NCBI GenBank assembly: GCA_000302695.1
Contig: AMFN01000004.1
Coordinates: 1-64,000 of the forward strand
Source of the DNA: Enterobacteriaceae bacterium LSJC7
GTDB lineage: Bacteria; Pseudomonadota; Gammaproteobacteria; Enterobacterales; Enterobacteriaceae
Length of the DNA: 64,000 nt
Direction: 5' to 3'
Positions 25,507 to 33,600 of the stretch are shown piece after piece. The notes below the pieces were generated by a model. It was not told the DNA's origin. It was given only the letters and a program-made list of their open reading frames with translations, and did no database searches. Within the stretch, counting starts at the first letter, position 1, and every line of letters starts with the position of its first letter. The position numbers and the translations under genes are program-made.

Positions 25507-27602
25507 TGAAGACACGTTACCTCTACAGTTTTTTAGCGCTGGCGGTGAGTGCTGCCTGCCAGGCGGAAAGCTATCCCGCACCGGTTGGGCCTTCGCAGTC
25601 CGATTTTGGCGGCGTGGGATTGATGCAGACCCCCACCGCGCGCATGGCGCGAGAAGGGGAGTTTAGCGTCAACTATCGCGACAACGATCAGTACCGCTTT
25701 TACTCTGCCTCGGTGCAGTTAATGCCGTGGCTCGAAACCACGCTGCGCTACACCGACGTGCGCACCCGGCGCTATTCCTCAGTCGATGCCTTTTCCGGCG
25801 ATCAGACCTACAAAGATAAATCGTTCGATGTGAAGCTGCGCTTGTGGGAGGAAGGTTACTGGTGGCCGCAGGTGGCGCTGGGGCTGCGTGATATCAGCGG
25901 CACTGGCCTGTTTGATAGCGAATATCTGGTTGCCAGCAAGGCCTGGGGACCGTTTGATTTCTCACTCGGCCTGGGCTGGGGTTACCTCGGTACGGCGGGC
26001 AATGTGCGCAACCCGCTGTGCAGCTACAGCGACAAGTACTGTGTGCGCGACAACAGCAACGGCGCGGCAGGCTCCTTTAGCGCCAGCAACATGTTCCACG
26101 GTCCGGCCTCGCTGTTTGGCGGCGTAGAGTACCAGACGCCCTGGCAGCCGTTACGCCTGAAGCTCGAATACGAAGGCAACGACTACAGCGGCGACTACGC
26201 CGGTAAACTTGACCAGAAAAGTAAATTTAACGTGGGAGCGATTTATCGCGTGGCCGACTGGGCCGATGTTAACGTCGGTTACCAGCGTGGTAACACGTTT
26301 ACGTTTGGTTTTACGCTGCGCACCAATTTCAACGACCTGAAGCCGTCTTATAACGACAACCGCCGTGCGGACTATCAGCCGCAACCGCAGGACGCCATTT
26401 TGCAGCACAGCGTAGCGGCCAATCAGCTGACAATGCTCAAATACAATGCCGGGCTGGACGCTGCGAAGATTCAGGTGAAGGGCGATACGCTGTATGTGAC
26501 GGGTGAGCAGGTAAAATATCGCGATTCGCGTGAAGGCATTGAGCGCGCCAACCGTATCAGCATGAACGACCTGCCGGACGGTATTCGCACCATCCGCGTC
26601 ACGGAAAACCGCGTCAACCTGCCGCAGGTGACGACCGAAACTGACGTTGACAGCCTGCGCCGCCACCTCGAAGGCGAGCCGCTGGGCCATGAGACGTCGC
26701 TGGTGCAAAAGCGCGTCGATCCGGTGGTGCCGCAGAGCACCGAACAGGGTTGGTATATCGATAAATCGCGCTTTGGTTATTCCATTGATCCGGTGCTCAA
26801 TCAGTCCGTCGGTGGCCCGGAAAACTTCTACATGTACCAGTTGGGCGTGATGGGGTCAGCCGACCTGTGGCTGACGGATCACCTGCTGACCTCCGGTAGC
26901 GTATTTGCCAATCTGACCAACAACTACGACAAGTTTAATTACACCAATCCGCCACAGGACTCACACCTGCCGCGCGTGCGTACCCACGTGCGTGAGTATG
27001 TGCAAAACGACGTCTATGTGAACAACCTGCAAGCAAACTACTTCCAGTACTTCGGTAAAGGCTGGTACGGCCAGGCCTACGGCGGCTATCTGGAAACCAT
27101 GTTCGGCGGCGTGGGCGCAGAAGTGCTGTATCGCCCGCTCGACAGTAACTGGGCGTTTGGTCTGAACGCCAACTATGTCAAACAGCGCGACTGGCGCAGC
27201 GCCCAGGACATGATGACCTTCACCGATTACAGCGTGAAAACCGGTCATCTCACCGCGTACTGGACGCCGCCGTTTGTCGATGGCGTGACGGTGAAAGCGA
27301 GTGTCGGCCAGTACCTGGCGGGTGATAAGGGCGGCACGCTCGATATTTCGAAACACTTCGACAGCGGCGTGGTGGTGGGCGGTTACGCCACCATCACCAA
27401 CGTCTCAAAGAATGAATACGGTGAAGGGGAGTTCACCAAAGGCGTGTATATCTCGGTGCCGTTGGATCTCTTCTCAGCAGGGCCGACGCGCAGCCGTGCG
27501 CAGGTCGGCTGGACGCCGCTGACCCGCGACGGTGGCCAGATGCTTGGGCGCAAATACGAGCTCTATGGCATGACCAGCGACCGCAACGTTCACTTACGCT
27601 AA
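25506..27602 (+). CDS. yjbH: Outer membrane beta-barrel protein YjbH
   Basis: YjbH is a large predicted outer membrane beta-barrel of the exopolysaccharide operon, paralogous to GfcD/YmcA, and probably the export channel partner of YjbF and YjbG. From the ATG at 25506 it has 698 residues, the E. coli length; a TTG one codon earlier is also in frame. A signal peptide covers about residues 1-19. Motifs shared with E. coli include [11 protein letters not shown] at the N-terminus, [18 protein letters not shown] and the C-terminal LTRDGGQ region. The start overlaps the yjbG stop (TGATG). An intrinsic terminator follows 12 bp after the stop. Confidence 0.93.
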   Translation: MKTRYLYSFLALAVSAACQAESYPAPVGPSQSDFGGVGLMQTPTARMAREGEFSVNYRDNDQYRFYSASVQLMPWLETTLRYTDVRTRRYSSVDAFSGDQTYKDKSFDVKLRLWEEGYWWPQVALGLRDISGTGLFDSEYLVASKAWGPFDFSLGLGWGYLGTAGNVRNPLCSYSDKYCVRDNSNGAAGSFSASNMFHGPASLFGGVEYQTPWQPLRLKLEYEGNDYSGDYAGKLDQKSKFNVGAIYRVADWADVNVGYQRGNTFTFGFTLRTNFNDLKPSYNDNRRADYQPQPQDAILQHSVAANQLTMLKYNAGLDAAKIQVKGDTLYVTGEQVKYRDSREGIERANRISMNDLPDGIRTIRVTENRVNLPQVTTETDVDSLRRHLEGEPLGHETSLVQKRVDPVVPQSTEQGWYIDKSRFGYSIDPVLNQSVGGPENFYMYQLGVMGSADLWLTDHLLTSGSVFANLTNNYDKFNYTNPPQDSHLPRVRTHVREYVQNDVYVNNLQANYFQYFGKGWYGQAYGGYLETMFGGVGAEVLYRPLDSNWAFGLNANYVKQRDWRSAQDMMTFTDYSVKTGHLTAYWTPPFVDGVTVKASVGQYLAGDKGGTLDISKHFDSGVVVGGYATITNVSKNEYGEGEFTKGVYISVPLDLFSAGPTRSRAQVGWTPLTRDGGQMLGRKYELYGMTSDRNVHLR

Positions 27603-27614
27603 CCTCATACGCGT

Positions 27615-27649
27615 AAATCCCTCGCTGGTTTGCAGTGGGGGATTTTTTA
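27615..27649 (+). terminator. yjbEFGH terminator
   Basis: AAATCCC (27615-27621) pairs with GGGATTT (27639-27645), with an inner CTG/CAG stem, and is followed by six T. Confidence 0.8.
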
Positions 27650-27987
27650 TAAAAATCATCCTGCTAAACCGTAGATAATTATTATTGCTACAGCTAATTG
27701 ATAATTAATTACCGTATTTTGGGTCTTCTGGCGAGGTTGTTATCCGCTATTATTGAGTTGCAGCACAATATATCGTTAAAGGCGCATACTTTATTTTATA
27801 GATTACAGGCAAGTTTCAAACGTGGAATAAATTAAACAAAAAGACAACAGAAAATCGGTTATTAAAATTAACAACCGCATTACAATTTCATGTAACTCAC
27901 TATAATTACTGGCAATAATAGTGTTTTTGTAACCATATGTAATGTGGAATTATATATCCATATTTAACGCTGTGAGGAAAAATCTCA

Positions 27988-28140
27988 ATGTCCCAGGCTG
28001 TGCGGATTATAAGTTGCCACCCTGGAAATCATAATGATAATTTATATTGCATACGGCGTTGCCAGGAATTAATTCGTAAATCTACTGGCAACCTGTTTCC
28101 AGTTGTTACAGGACATCTTCGCAGCCTTGAGTTACGTTAA
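27988..28140 (+). CDS. Hypothetical 50-residue protein
   Basis: A 50-codon frame starts with ATG behind TGAGGAAAAATCTCA, with an AGGA core about ten bases upstream. It encodes a basic, cysteine-containing peptide beginning MSQAVRIISCHPGN, with three cysteines and no membrane segment. I do not recognise it. It could be a genuine small protein made from the same transcript as the EAL and LuxR genes, a remnant of a larger regulator, or chance. Confidence 0.3.
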   Translation: MSQAVRIISCHPGNHNDNLYCIRRCQELIRKSTGNLFPVVTGHLRSLELR

Positions 28141-28169
28141 TTCGCTAAGGCAAAACTACAGGCGGGAAT

Positions 28170-28200
28170 TTGCAACGGCATTGCTGCAATATAATGCCGT
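28170..28200 (+). promoter_or_regulatory. Candidate promoter with overlapping operator before the EAL gene
   Basis: A perfect -10 hexamer TATAAT (28190-28195) overlaps the right arm of an 8-bp inverted repeat, ACGGCATT (28175-28182) and AATGCCGT (28193-28200), with a 10-bp centre. The layout suggests an operator covering the promoter, or an early mRNA hairpin. A good -35 box at standard spacing is not evident. Confidence 0.4.
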
Positions 28201-28259
28201 GCTTCTGTTTGTTTTCTTTATTTTTATTTTAGGAAAATTCATCACTATTATGGTCCGTT

Positions 28260-28925
28260 ATGCCTATGAGTAATCTATTATTGCCGCCCGTGAGTTCGTT
28301 TCGCCTTGAGCCATTTATGGATATCAATAACGGCTGTCTGTACGGCTACGAAGTGCTGTCGGTATTACAGCCGGGCTATAGCGCTGAAACATGGTTTAGT
28401 CAGCAGGCCTCGGGATACATCATCAACCTGTTGAGAATACAAATTGAAAGCGTGCGCAGCGTTGTCACTACCGAACGGCTGTTTTTCAACCTCAGCATTG
28501 ATGGATTTGTGCATCTGAGCGAGGACGATATCCGCTTCATTGGTGCGCAGCACAACATATGTATTGAAGTCTCTGACTTCTCGCTACTCAAGTATTTCTC
28601 TGCCGCCAGCCGCAGCCGTTTTATCTCACAGGTAATGAAGGTCAGACGCAGTGGTGTAGATGTATGGGTAGATGACTTTAGCCTGGAGGACCTGATGAGC
28701 ATGGATGATATCCGCAATAATTTTGACGGGATAAAGTTGGCTCGTTCTGAGCTGTTGCAGGGATATTTAAACCATGAGGCTAAAATACTGGTGAAGCATT
28801 TACCGGATGTACCTCTACTGATTGAGGGAATAGAAAACGAGAATGATTTGCAACAGGCCGTAAGTGCAGGTGTTGGGCTGGGCCAGGGATATTACTGGCG
28901 GGAGAGTAATCTGTTTGTGTTGTAA
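28260..28925 (+). CDS. Stand-alone EAL-domain cyclic-di-GMP phosphodiesterase
   Basis: This 221-residue cytoplasmic protein consists of one EAL domain with no sensor or membrane part, like YhjH or MrkJ. All eight catalytic positions appear to be kept. They are Glu31 (in YGYEVL, variant of EAL), Asn77 (FNLSI), Glu103 (IEVSD), Asp138-Asp139 (VDDFS), Lys159 (GIKLA), Glu189 (LIEGIE) and Gln209 (GLGQG). It is therefore probably active, hydrolysing c-di-GMP to pGpG. The start is uncertain: ATG at 28260 or 28266, with AGGA rather far upstream and a 7-codon frame (28250-28273) overlapping the start. It is followed by a LuxR-type regulator, probably its partner in control. Confidence 0.82.
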   Translation: MPMSNLLLPPVSSFRLEPFMDINNGCLYGYEVLSVLQPGYSAETWFSQQASGYIINLLRIQIESVRSVVTTERLFFNLSIDGFVHLSEDDIRFIGAQHNICIEVSDFSLLKYFSAASRSRFISQVMKVRRSGVDVWVDDFSLEDLMSMDDIRNNFDGIKLARSELLQGYLNHEAKILVKHLPDVPLLIEGIENENDLQQAVSAGVGLGQGYYWRESNLFVL

Positions 28926-29035
28926 GTGTATGGTTGTGAAGAAATATTGTGTAGTAATCAATAACAGGCATTTCCAGACTGACCCCGACGCACTGCTGTT
29001 ATTCCAATAATCTTCTTTCCTGAAGGAGTTATTCA

Positions 29036-29584
29036 ATGTCGAGATCCTATTGTATTCGTCTGGATACCAGAAACCGCTTTCTGATTTTTGGTTTTATGAT
29101 GGCCGTCAGAGACCTGAAGCCAATTAATAGCGATATCACGCTTTACTTTGATTACGGTGAGCATAGCGGGGAGGCAGAAAGCGATTTTGTTCTTAAAGAG
29201 TCTTATTCCTACGCGGCGAAAAAGATGCGCGTGACGCTGGAAAGCGACCAGCGAGTGTTTCCCGTTGAAAATTTAATTAGCATTCAAACTTTTCTGAATG
29301 AATTAATCGCCAACAAGAACCCTACGCGCACAAAGCATTTTAAAAATACCGTGGGTTGTCGGCTATCAGCACGAGATGCACTGATTCTTAAATACCTGGC
29401 TGAAGGAAAGAACACCCGCGAAATATCACAAATGATGGATATTACGATAAAGAACATCAGTCAGGTCAAACGACGACTGATGAACCGGCTGGGGCTGGAG
29501 AATAAGTACGAACTGTTTTTGTGGGTGATGCACCATCCGCAGGCTCAGGCCGAGCCGGTGTGTCCTGAGGATGTGCTGCACTGA
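29036..29584 (+). CDS. LuxR-family transcriptional regulator
   Basis: This 182-residue protein has a LuxR-type helix-turn-helix at about residues 108-170 (LSARDALILKYLAEGKNTREI, with IKNISQVKRRLMNRLGL as recognition region). The N-terminal 100 residues match no sensor domain I recognise; there is no receiver or autoinducer-binding signature. The ATG has a good GAAGGAG ribosome site. It lies 110 bp after the EAL gene on the same strand and probably shares its transcript. The pairing of a small LuxR protein with a stand-alone EAL protein recalls fimbrial and biofilm regulators. The target is unknown; the neighbouring exopolysaccharide operon is a guess. Confidence 0.78.
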   Translation: MSRSYCIRLDTRNRFLIFGFMMAVRDLKPINSDITLYFDYGEHSGEAESDFVLKESYSYAAKKMRVTLESDQRVFPVENLISIQTFLNELIANKNPTRTKHFKNTVGCRLSARDALILKYLAEGKNTREISQMMDITIKNISQVKRRLMNRLGLENKYELFLWVMHHPQAQAEPVCPEDVLH

Positions 29585-29613
29585 AACGGGTGTATATTAC
29601 GTCTGGGCTAACG

Positions 29614-29660
29614 CCCGTCATACATCGCGATGATGCATTTAAAGTGTGATGAATATCACG
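29614..29660 (+). promoter_or_regulatory. psiE control region: CRP site and possible Pho box
   Basis: TGTGATGAATATCACG (29645-29660) matches the CRP consensus TGTGA-N6-TCACA at nine of ten positions. CCGTCATACAT (29614-29624) resembles one half of a Pho box (CTGTCATA). E. coli psiE is activated by PhoB and repressed by cAMP-CRP, which fits. The CRP site is strong; the Pho box is weak. Confidence 0.6.
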
Positions 29661-29708
29661 TTTTGAGTTATAACTGGCAACAGTGATTCTATAAAAGGCG
29701 TTATTGCG

Positions 29709-30122
29709 ATGCATCCCACCCCCCATAAAACGGCCGAAACGGTTGCCAGAGTGCTCCAGACAGTACTTAACGCCGGACTGTTGAGTCTGGCGATAATACT
29801 GATGGTTTTTCTTGGCCGCGAAACCCTGCGCCTGGCGTATGTGCTTTTCGCCCAGTCTGAGCCAGTCACAAAATATCAGCTGGTAGGCGGGCTGCTGGTC
29901 TGGTTTCTTTACTTTGAGTTCATTGCGCTTATCGTGAAGTACTTTCAGTCCGGCTACCATTTTCCGCTGCGCTACTTCGTTTACATTGGCATTACTGCCA
30001 TTGTGCGCCTGATCATTATCGATCATGAATCCGCGTCGGACGTACTATTGCACGCTGGCGCGATTTTGCTGCTGGTTATTACGCTGTGGCTGTGTAACAC
30101 CAGCCGGCTTAAGCGGGAGTGA
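29709..30122 (+). CDS. psiE: Phosphate-starvation-inducible membrane protein PsiE
   Basis: PsiE is a small inner membrane protein induced under phosphate starvation; its molecular role is not known. The 137 residues (E. coli 136) contain four hydrophobic segments (about 18-38, 56-77, 83-100 and 108-126) and the family features [11 protein letters not shown] and [16 protein letters not shown]. The ATG follows AAAAGGCGTTATTGCG. In E. coli psiE sits between yjbH and xylE; here it borders the CDI locus on its other side. Control by CRP and PhoB is inferred from the upstream sites. Confidence 0.93.
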   Translation: MHPTPHKTAETVARVLQTVLNAGLLSLAIILMVFLGRETLRLAYVLFAQSEPVTKYQLVGGLLVWFLYFEFIALIVKYFQSGYHFPLRYFVYIGITAIVRLIIIDHESASDVLLHAGAILLLVITLWLCNTSRLKRE

Positions 30123-30187
30123 AGGGGGCGGCGCAATCAGTAGGTCGGAAGATCTCCAAATGTGAATGGGTCGGTTTACCGGGATGC

Positions 30188-30355
30188 TTACAGTCCTTTT
30201 TTAGGATCAACAACTTTTGGAGCATTAGGATCTTTAGGCACTCCTGGAAGAGGCCTTTGAGGCACAGCAGCATCCATTATCTGTTTATGTAGCGCAGCAT
30301 CAACTTCAAAAACGACAACAGCGCATTATTCTCAACAACAATGAAATAGCCTTAG
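30188..30355 (-). pseudogene. Frameshifted remnant of a polymorphic toxin C-terminus
   Basis: Beyond the putative immunity gene, the minus strand encodes 45 residues ending at a TAA at 30188-30190. They have the look of a polymorphic toxin tail: VFEVDAALHKQ, then VPQRPLPGVPKDPNAPKVV and a terminal DPKKGL. A preceding segment in another frame (GYFIVVENNA, 30326-30355) would join smoothly if one base were added near 30325. No start codon or upstream continuation exists. It is best read as an orphan CdiA-CT tail left by recombination, as commonly found downstream of cdiI genes. The resemblance is by eye. Confidence 0.5.
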
Positions 30356-30383
30356 CTGATGAGCTAAAGCTAAACAATGAAAA

Positions 30384-30620
30384 TCACTTGTTTTTTAATA
30401 TATTGGAAATCCATAGCATAAGTCCTGAAAAGCTGCCAATGTATAAACTTACTTTGCTTATAAACAATGTAGCCTCAGATGTAAAAGACATCGGAACTCC
30501 TTTGTAAAGAAAGAAAAAAACTTCTCCACATGTGTATAAAGCCAGCCCAGTTAAAAAAATTGAAACCATACTAAGCACAATAAAAAATAACAGTAGAAGT
30601 ATTGAGTTCCGTGGCTTCAT
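30384..30620 (-). CDS. cdiI: Putative CDI immunity protein, two membrane segments
   Basis: This 78-residue protein starts with an ATG that overlaps the cdiA stop (30617-30620), so it is coupled to the toxin gene. It has two hydrophobic helices, about residues 6-28 and 50-73, separated by a short polar stretch (KGVPMSFTSEA), and a lysine-ending tail. Position directly after cdiA and its small size argue for CdiI. Membrane immunity proteins of similar size, such as that of E. coli EC93 (79 residues), protect against toxins that collapse the proton-motive force. I recognise no specific family. The gene is much AT-richer than its surroundings, as immunity genes often are. Confidence 0.6.
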   Translation of the reverse strand: MKPRNSILLLLFFIVLSMVSIFLTGLALYTCGEVFFFLYKGVPMSFTSEATLFISKVSLYIGSFSGLMLWISNILKNK

Positions 30621-33600
30621 TTTTTATCCCCTTCTGATTTCATTTTGTACTCAGTATATTTACCTCCGGCTTCTGAAGTAATACTACCGCCAACATCACC
30701 AATTGAACTTGGAAAGTTACTTGGCGTTACTTCTTTCGAAATTCCAAACTCTCCTTTAACTTCAGTGAACTTTCTTAATTCTGCGTTATATTTCGGATCC
30801 CAGCCGCCTTTCCACCAGTTAACCCCCGCATTGGTACCTATCGACAGCCCCTTACCTATACCATAGCCAGCAGCAGCACCAACTCCATTTGTGATTGCTC
30901 CGGTTAACGGATCTTTATCATCAATCCAGTTACCCAGTGCTCCTCCAGCTGCGTTCCAACTCACCGTTCCCATAAATCCGTTACCCATAGTAATTACGTT
31001 GACCCATCCTGCTATTGCTGCGTTAGCAGGGTCAACTGCGCCATCTGCAAGATAGCTAATGCCCGCATTCGCACCGGCGCCCAATGCCCACATAGCTTGA
31101 GCACTGCCTGGCACCAAAGCCACACTGCCAGTTGCCAGAGCAAGCCCTACCGCGTCACGTTCATTTTTTGCTTTCTGGCAACTATCGGAAGAAGGTGCCG
31201 TGTCACAACTTGACATATCAATGCCATGCTGTCGTATCCAGGCAGCCTGAGCATCTTCGCTGCCACCTAATAAATTATTCTCAACCGCATTCTTCCCGCT
31301 TTGTGCGCCAGTAGCGGCGCTTCCTGTACTGTCTCCTGCAATTCCGCCTGCCAGGCCAGCGGCGACAGTAGCCAGCGCGCTAACCTTCTGCTTTTCAGCT
31401 TCCGTCAGGTCACTTGCTTTCTTACCCGGATACAGTGAGGCCATAATGGCCCGCGCCGCAAGCTCTGCTGAGGCGGCTCCGGCAGCGCCAGCCAGCACGT
31501 TACCGCCCTGAAGCGATGCTACCGCCCCCCCAAGAATGGCATGGGCGAGGGTGTTAATAGCGATATCACCTTCGGTTTTTTTCAACAAATGTGCAATCTG
31601 TGGTGCCGAGGCACCTGCCAGTGCGGCTGCAATATCGCCGCCGGCTAATCCCTGCAAAGCGCCGGTGGCTGACTGAATTGCCCGCTGAATATCGCTACCG
31701 ACACCCCATTCCTGCATCGCCGTCTTATAAGCTGGCGAGTCGGCGAGTCGCTGCTGATACAGCGCTTTTTCTTCTTTACTCGCATTCAGACCGGGTTCCA
31801 CAAGCCCATGGTTTTTAAGTAGTTCTGCCTTACCCGCATTCAGGGCATTAATCTCGCCCTGGGTGCGGGCGATATCGCCAAGCTGGTTACCAATTTCGGC
31901 TATCAGCTGTACTTCCTGCAACCGCCGCTGCTCTTTTTCTTTGTCGAAAATGGGCGCGATGCTGCCGTTGGCGTTCTCCACATCCCGGCTCAGCGCCGCC
32001 ACATCCTGCTGCTGGTTATGCTTATCGCGAACGGTAACAGAGCCTTCGCTCACGGCGGCTTTCGTGGTGCCTTCAGCGTTGCCGCTGTTACCACCGGCAA
32101 CGGCCAGCACATTACCCATATTGCCGAGGAAGTTGTCACCGGCGTTACCGCCGGTGCTTATCCCGGCACCGGAATGCTGCGATTCAAACGCTGCTTTATT
32201 GTGAATGTTGCTCCAGCCGAGCGTACCGGTATCGAGGTTGTTTTTGTCCGGCGTTGCCGTAGAGGCTATCACGCCACCGTCCAGCTGGGTGTGTTTACCC
32301 ACGGTGACATCAAACCCGCCGCTGCCTGCAAACAGCCCACTCTGCTCCTGTACCGAGTCGTAACTACTGTTAATCTTGTCACGGCTGGCGTTAATGTTGC
32401 CCGACAGCCCGCCCACCTGGGCGTAGCTCAGGCCACCGCTCACGCTGGTTTGTTTACTGTTGTAATAATCGCTGTCCTGGGTGCTGGTGACAGTCAGGTC
32501 ACGGCCCACGTCAGCGGTTATCTTGTTGCCGCTCACCTGTGCACCGGCAAGCGTGGTGTCACGCCCGCTGGTGAGGGTGACCTGGTTACCGGCGTCTATC
32601 GTGGTTTCTTTCTGCCAGACACCGTTACCTTTCTCACTACCCTTGCTGCTGTTGGCACTGGCCGACACGCTGAACCCGGAACCGCCTGAGCCAGCCCCAA
32701 AGCCCACGCCAAGGCTACCGCCGCTACTTTTGTTCTTACCACTGAGGCTCTGCGTATCCTGCGAGGCCAGCAGGTTCACGTCACGTGCTGCGTCAAGCAC
32801 CACGTCCTTACCGGCTTTCACCTGCGTGCCGCTGAGCGTGATATCGCTGCCTGTTGCCGTGATATTCACGTTGTTCCCGGCACTCAGCGTACTGGCCGCT
32901 GAGGTGTTTTGCTCAAGATGCGACGATGATTTTGATGACTGTGAGCCCAGTGAGGCGCTCACGCCGATGGTGTTGGCATTTGAGGCATCGCTGGTGCCTT
33001 TCGCCATATCGGCGACCACCGCCTGCGCGGCCTGCGCACCATATAACGCCGACTGTGTGCCGTGCAGCGCCGCCAGGCGTGAGTCGCTGCTGCTCTTTGC
33101 GCTCTGCGCCGAGGAAATGGCGCTGTTCACCGCACTGCCTGCCGTACCGGAGAGGGCCACGGTCAGGCCGCTGGATTTCTGCTCAAAGCGTTCATCGCGG
33201 GTGCGCTGGTCGCGGCCTGGTTCAATCACCACGCTGTCACCAGTGATGGACAAGTCCTTGTTTGCTACCAGATCAGCACCGCCAATGTGCGCCTGCTCGC
33301 CTGCGGTGATGCTGACGTTACCGCCAGTGCTGCCCACCGTGCTGAAACTCTGGCTCTGGGTGGTGCCGTCCTCGTTCATCTCGCTGCGCGATTTGGCGCT
33401 GCCGATGGTAAAACCGATACCGCCGGTTCCCATCAGGCCGCTCTTTTTCGTTTCTTTCAGGCGATACGTGGAGTCGGTATTGGTCGCCGCCACGATATCA
33501 ACCTGATTCCCTGCACTGAGCGATACATCGCCATCGCCCACTACTGACGAGCCTTTCACCAGCAGGTTATTGCCTGCTGAAAGCGTGACGTTATCGCCGC

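Larger units (their letters stand above)
27650..28259. other. AT-rich region upstream of the EAL gene
   Basis: About 600 bp of strikingly AT-rich sequence lies between yjbH and the EAL-domain gene. It holds the 50-codon frame at 27988-28140 and the promoter-like element at 28170-28200, both listed separately. E. coli has psiE directly downstream of yjbH, so this and the next two genes are an insertion relative to it. No insertion-sequence ends or target duplications were seen. Confidence 0.5.

Noticed and set aside
30300-30507. Plus-strand open stretch across the immunity gene encoding a hydrophilic peptide (NNNEIALADELKL...)
   Set aside because: It has no start codon at its left end and is the antisense of the two-helix membrane protein, whose overlap with cdiA is stronger evidence.
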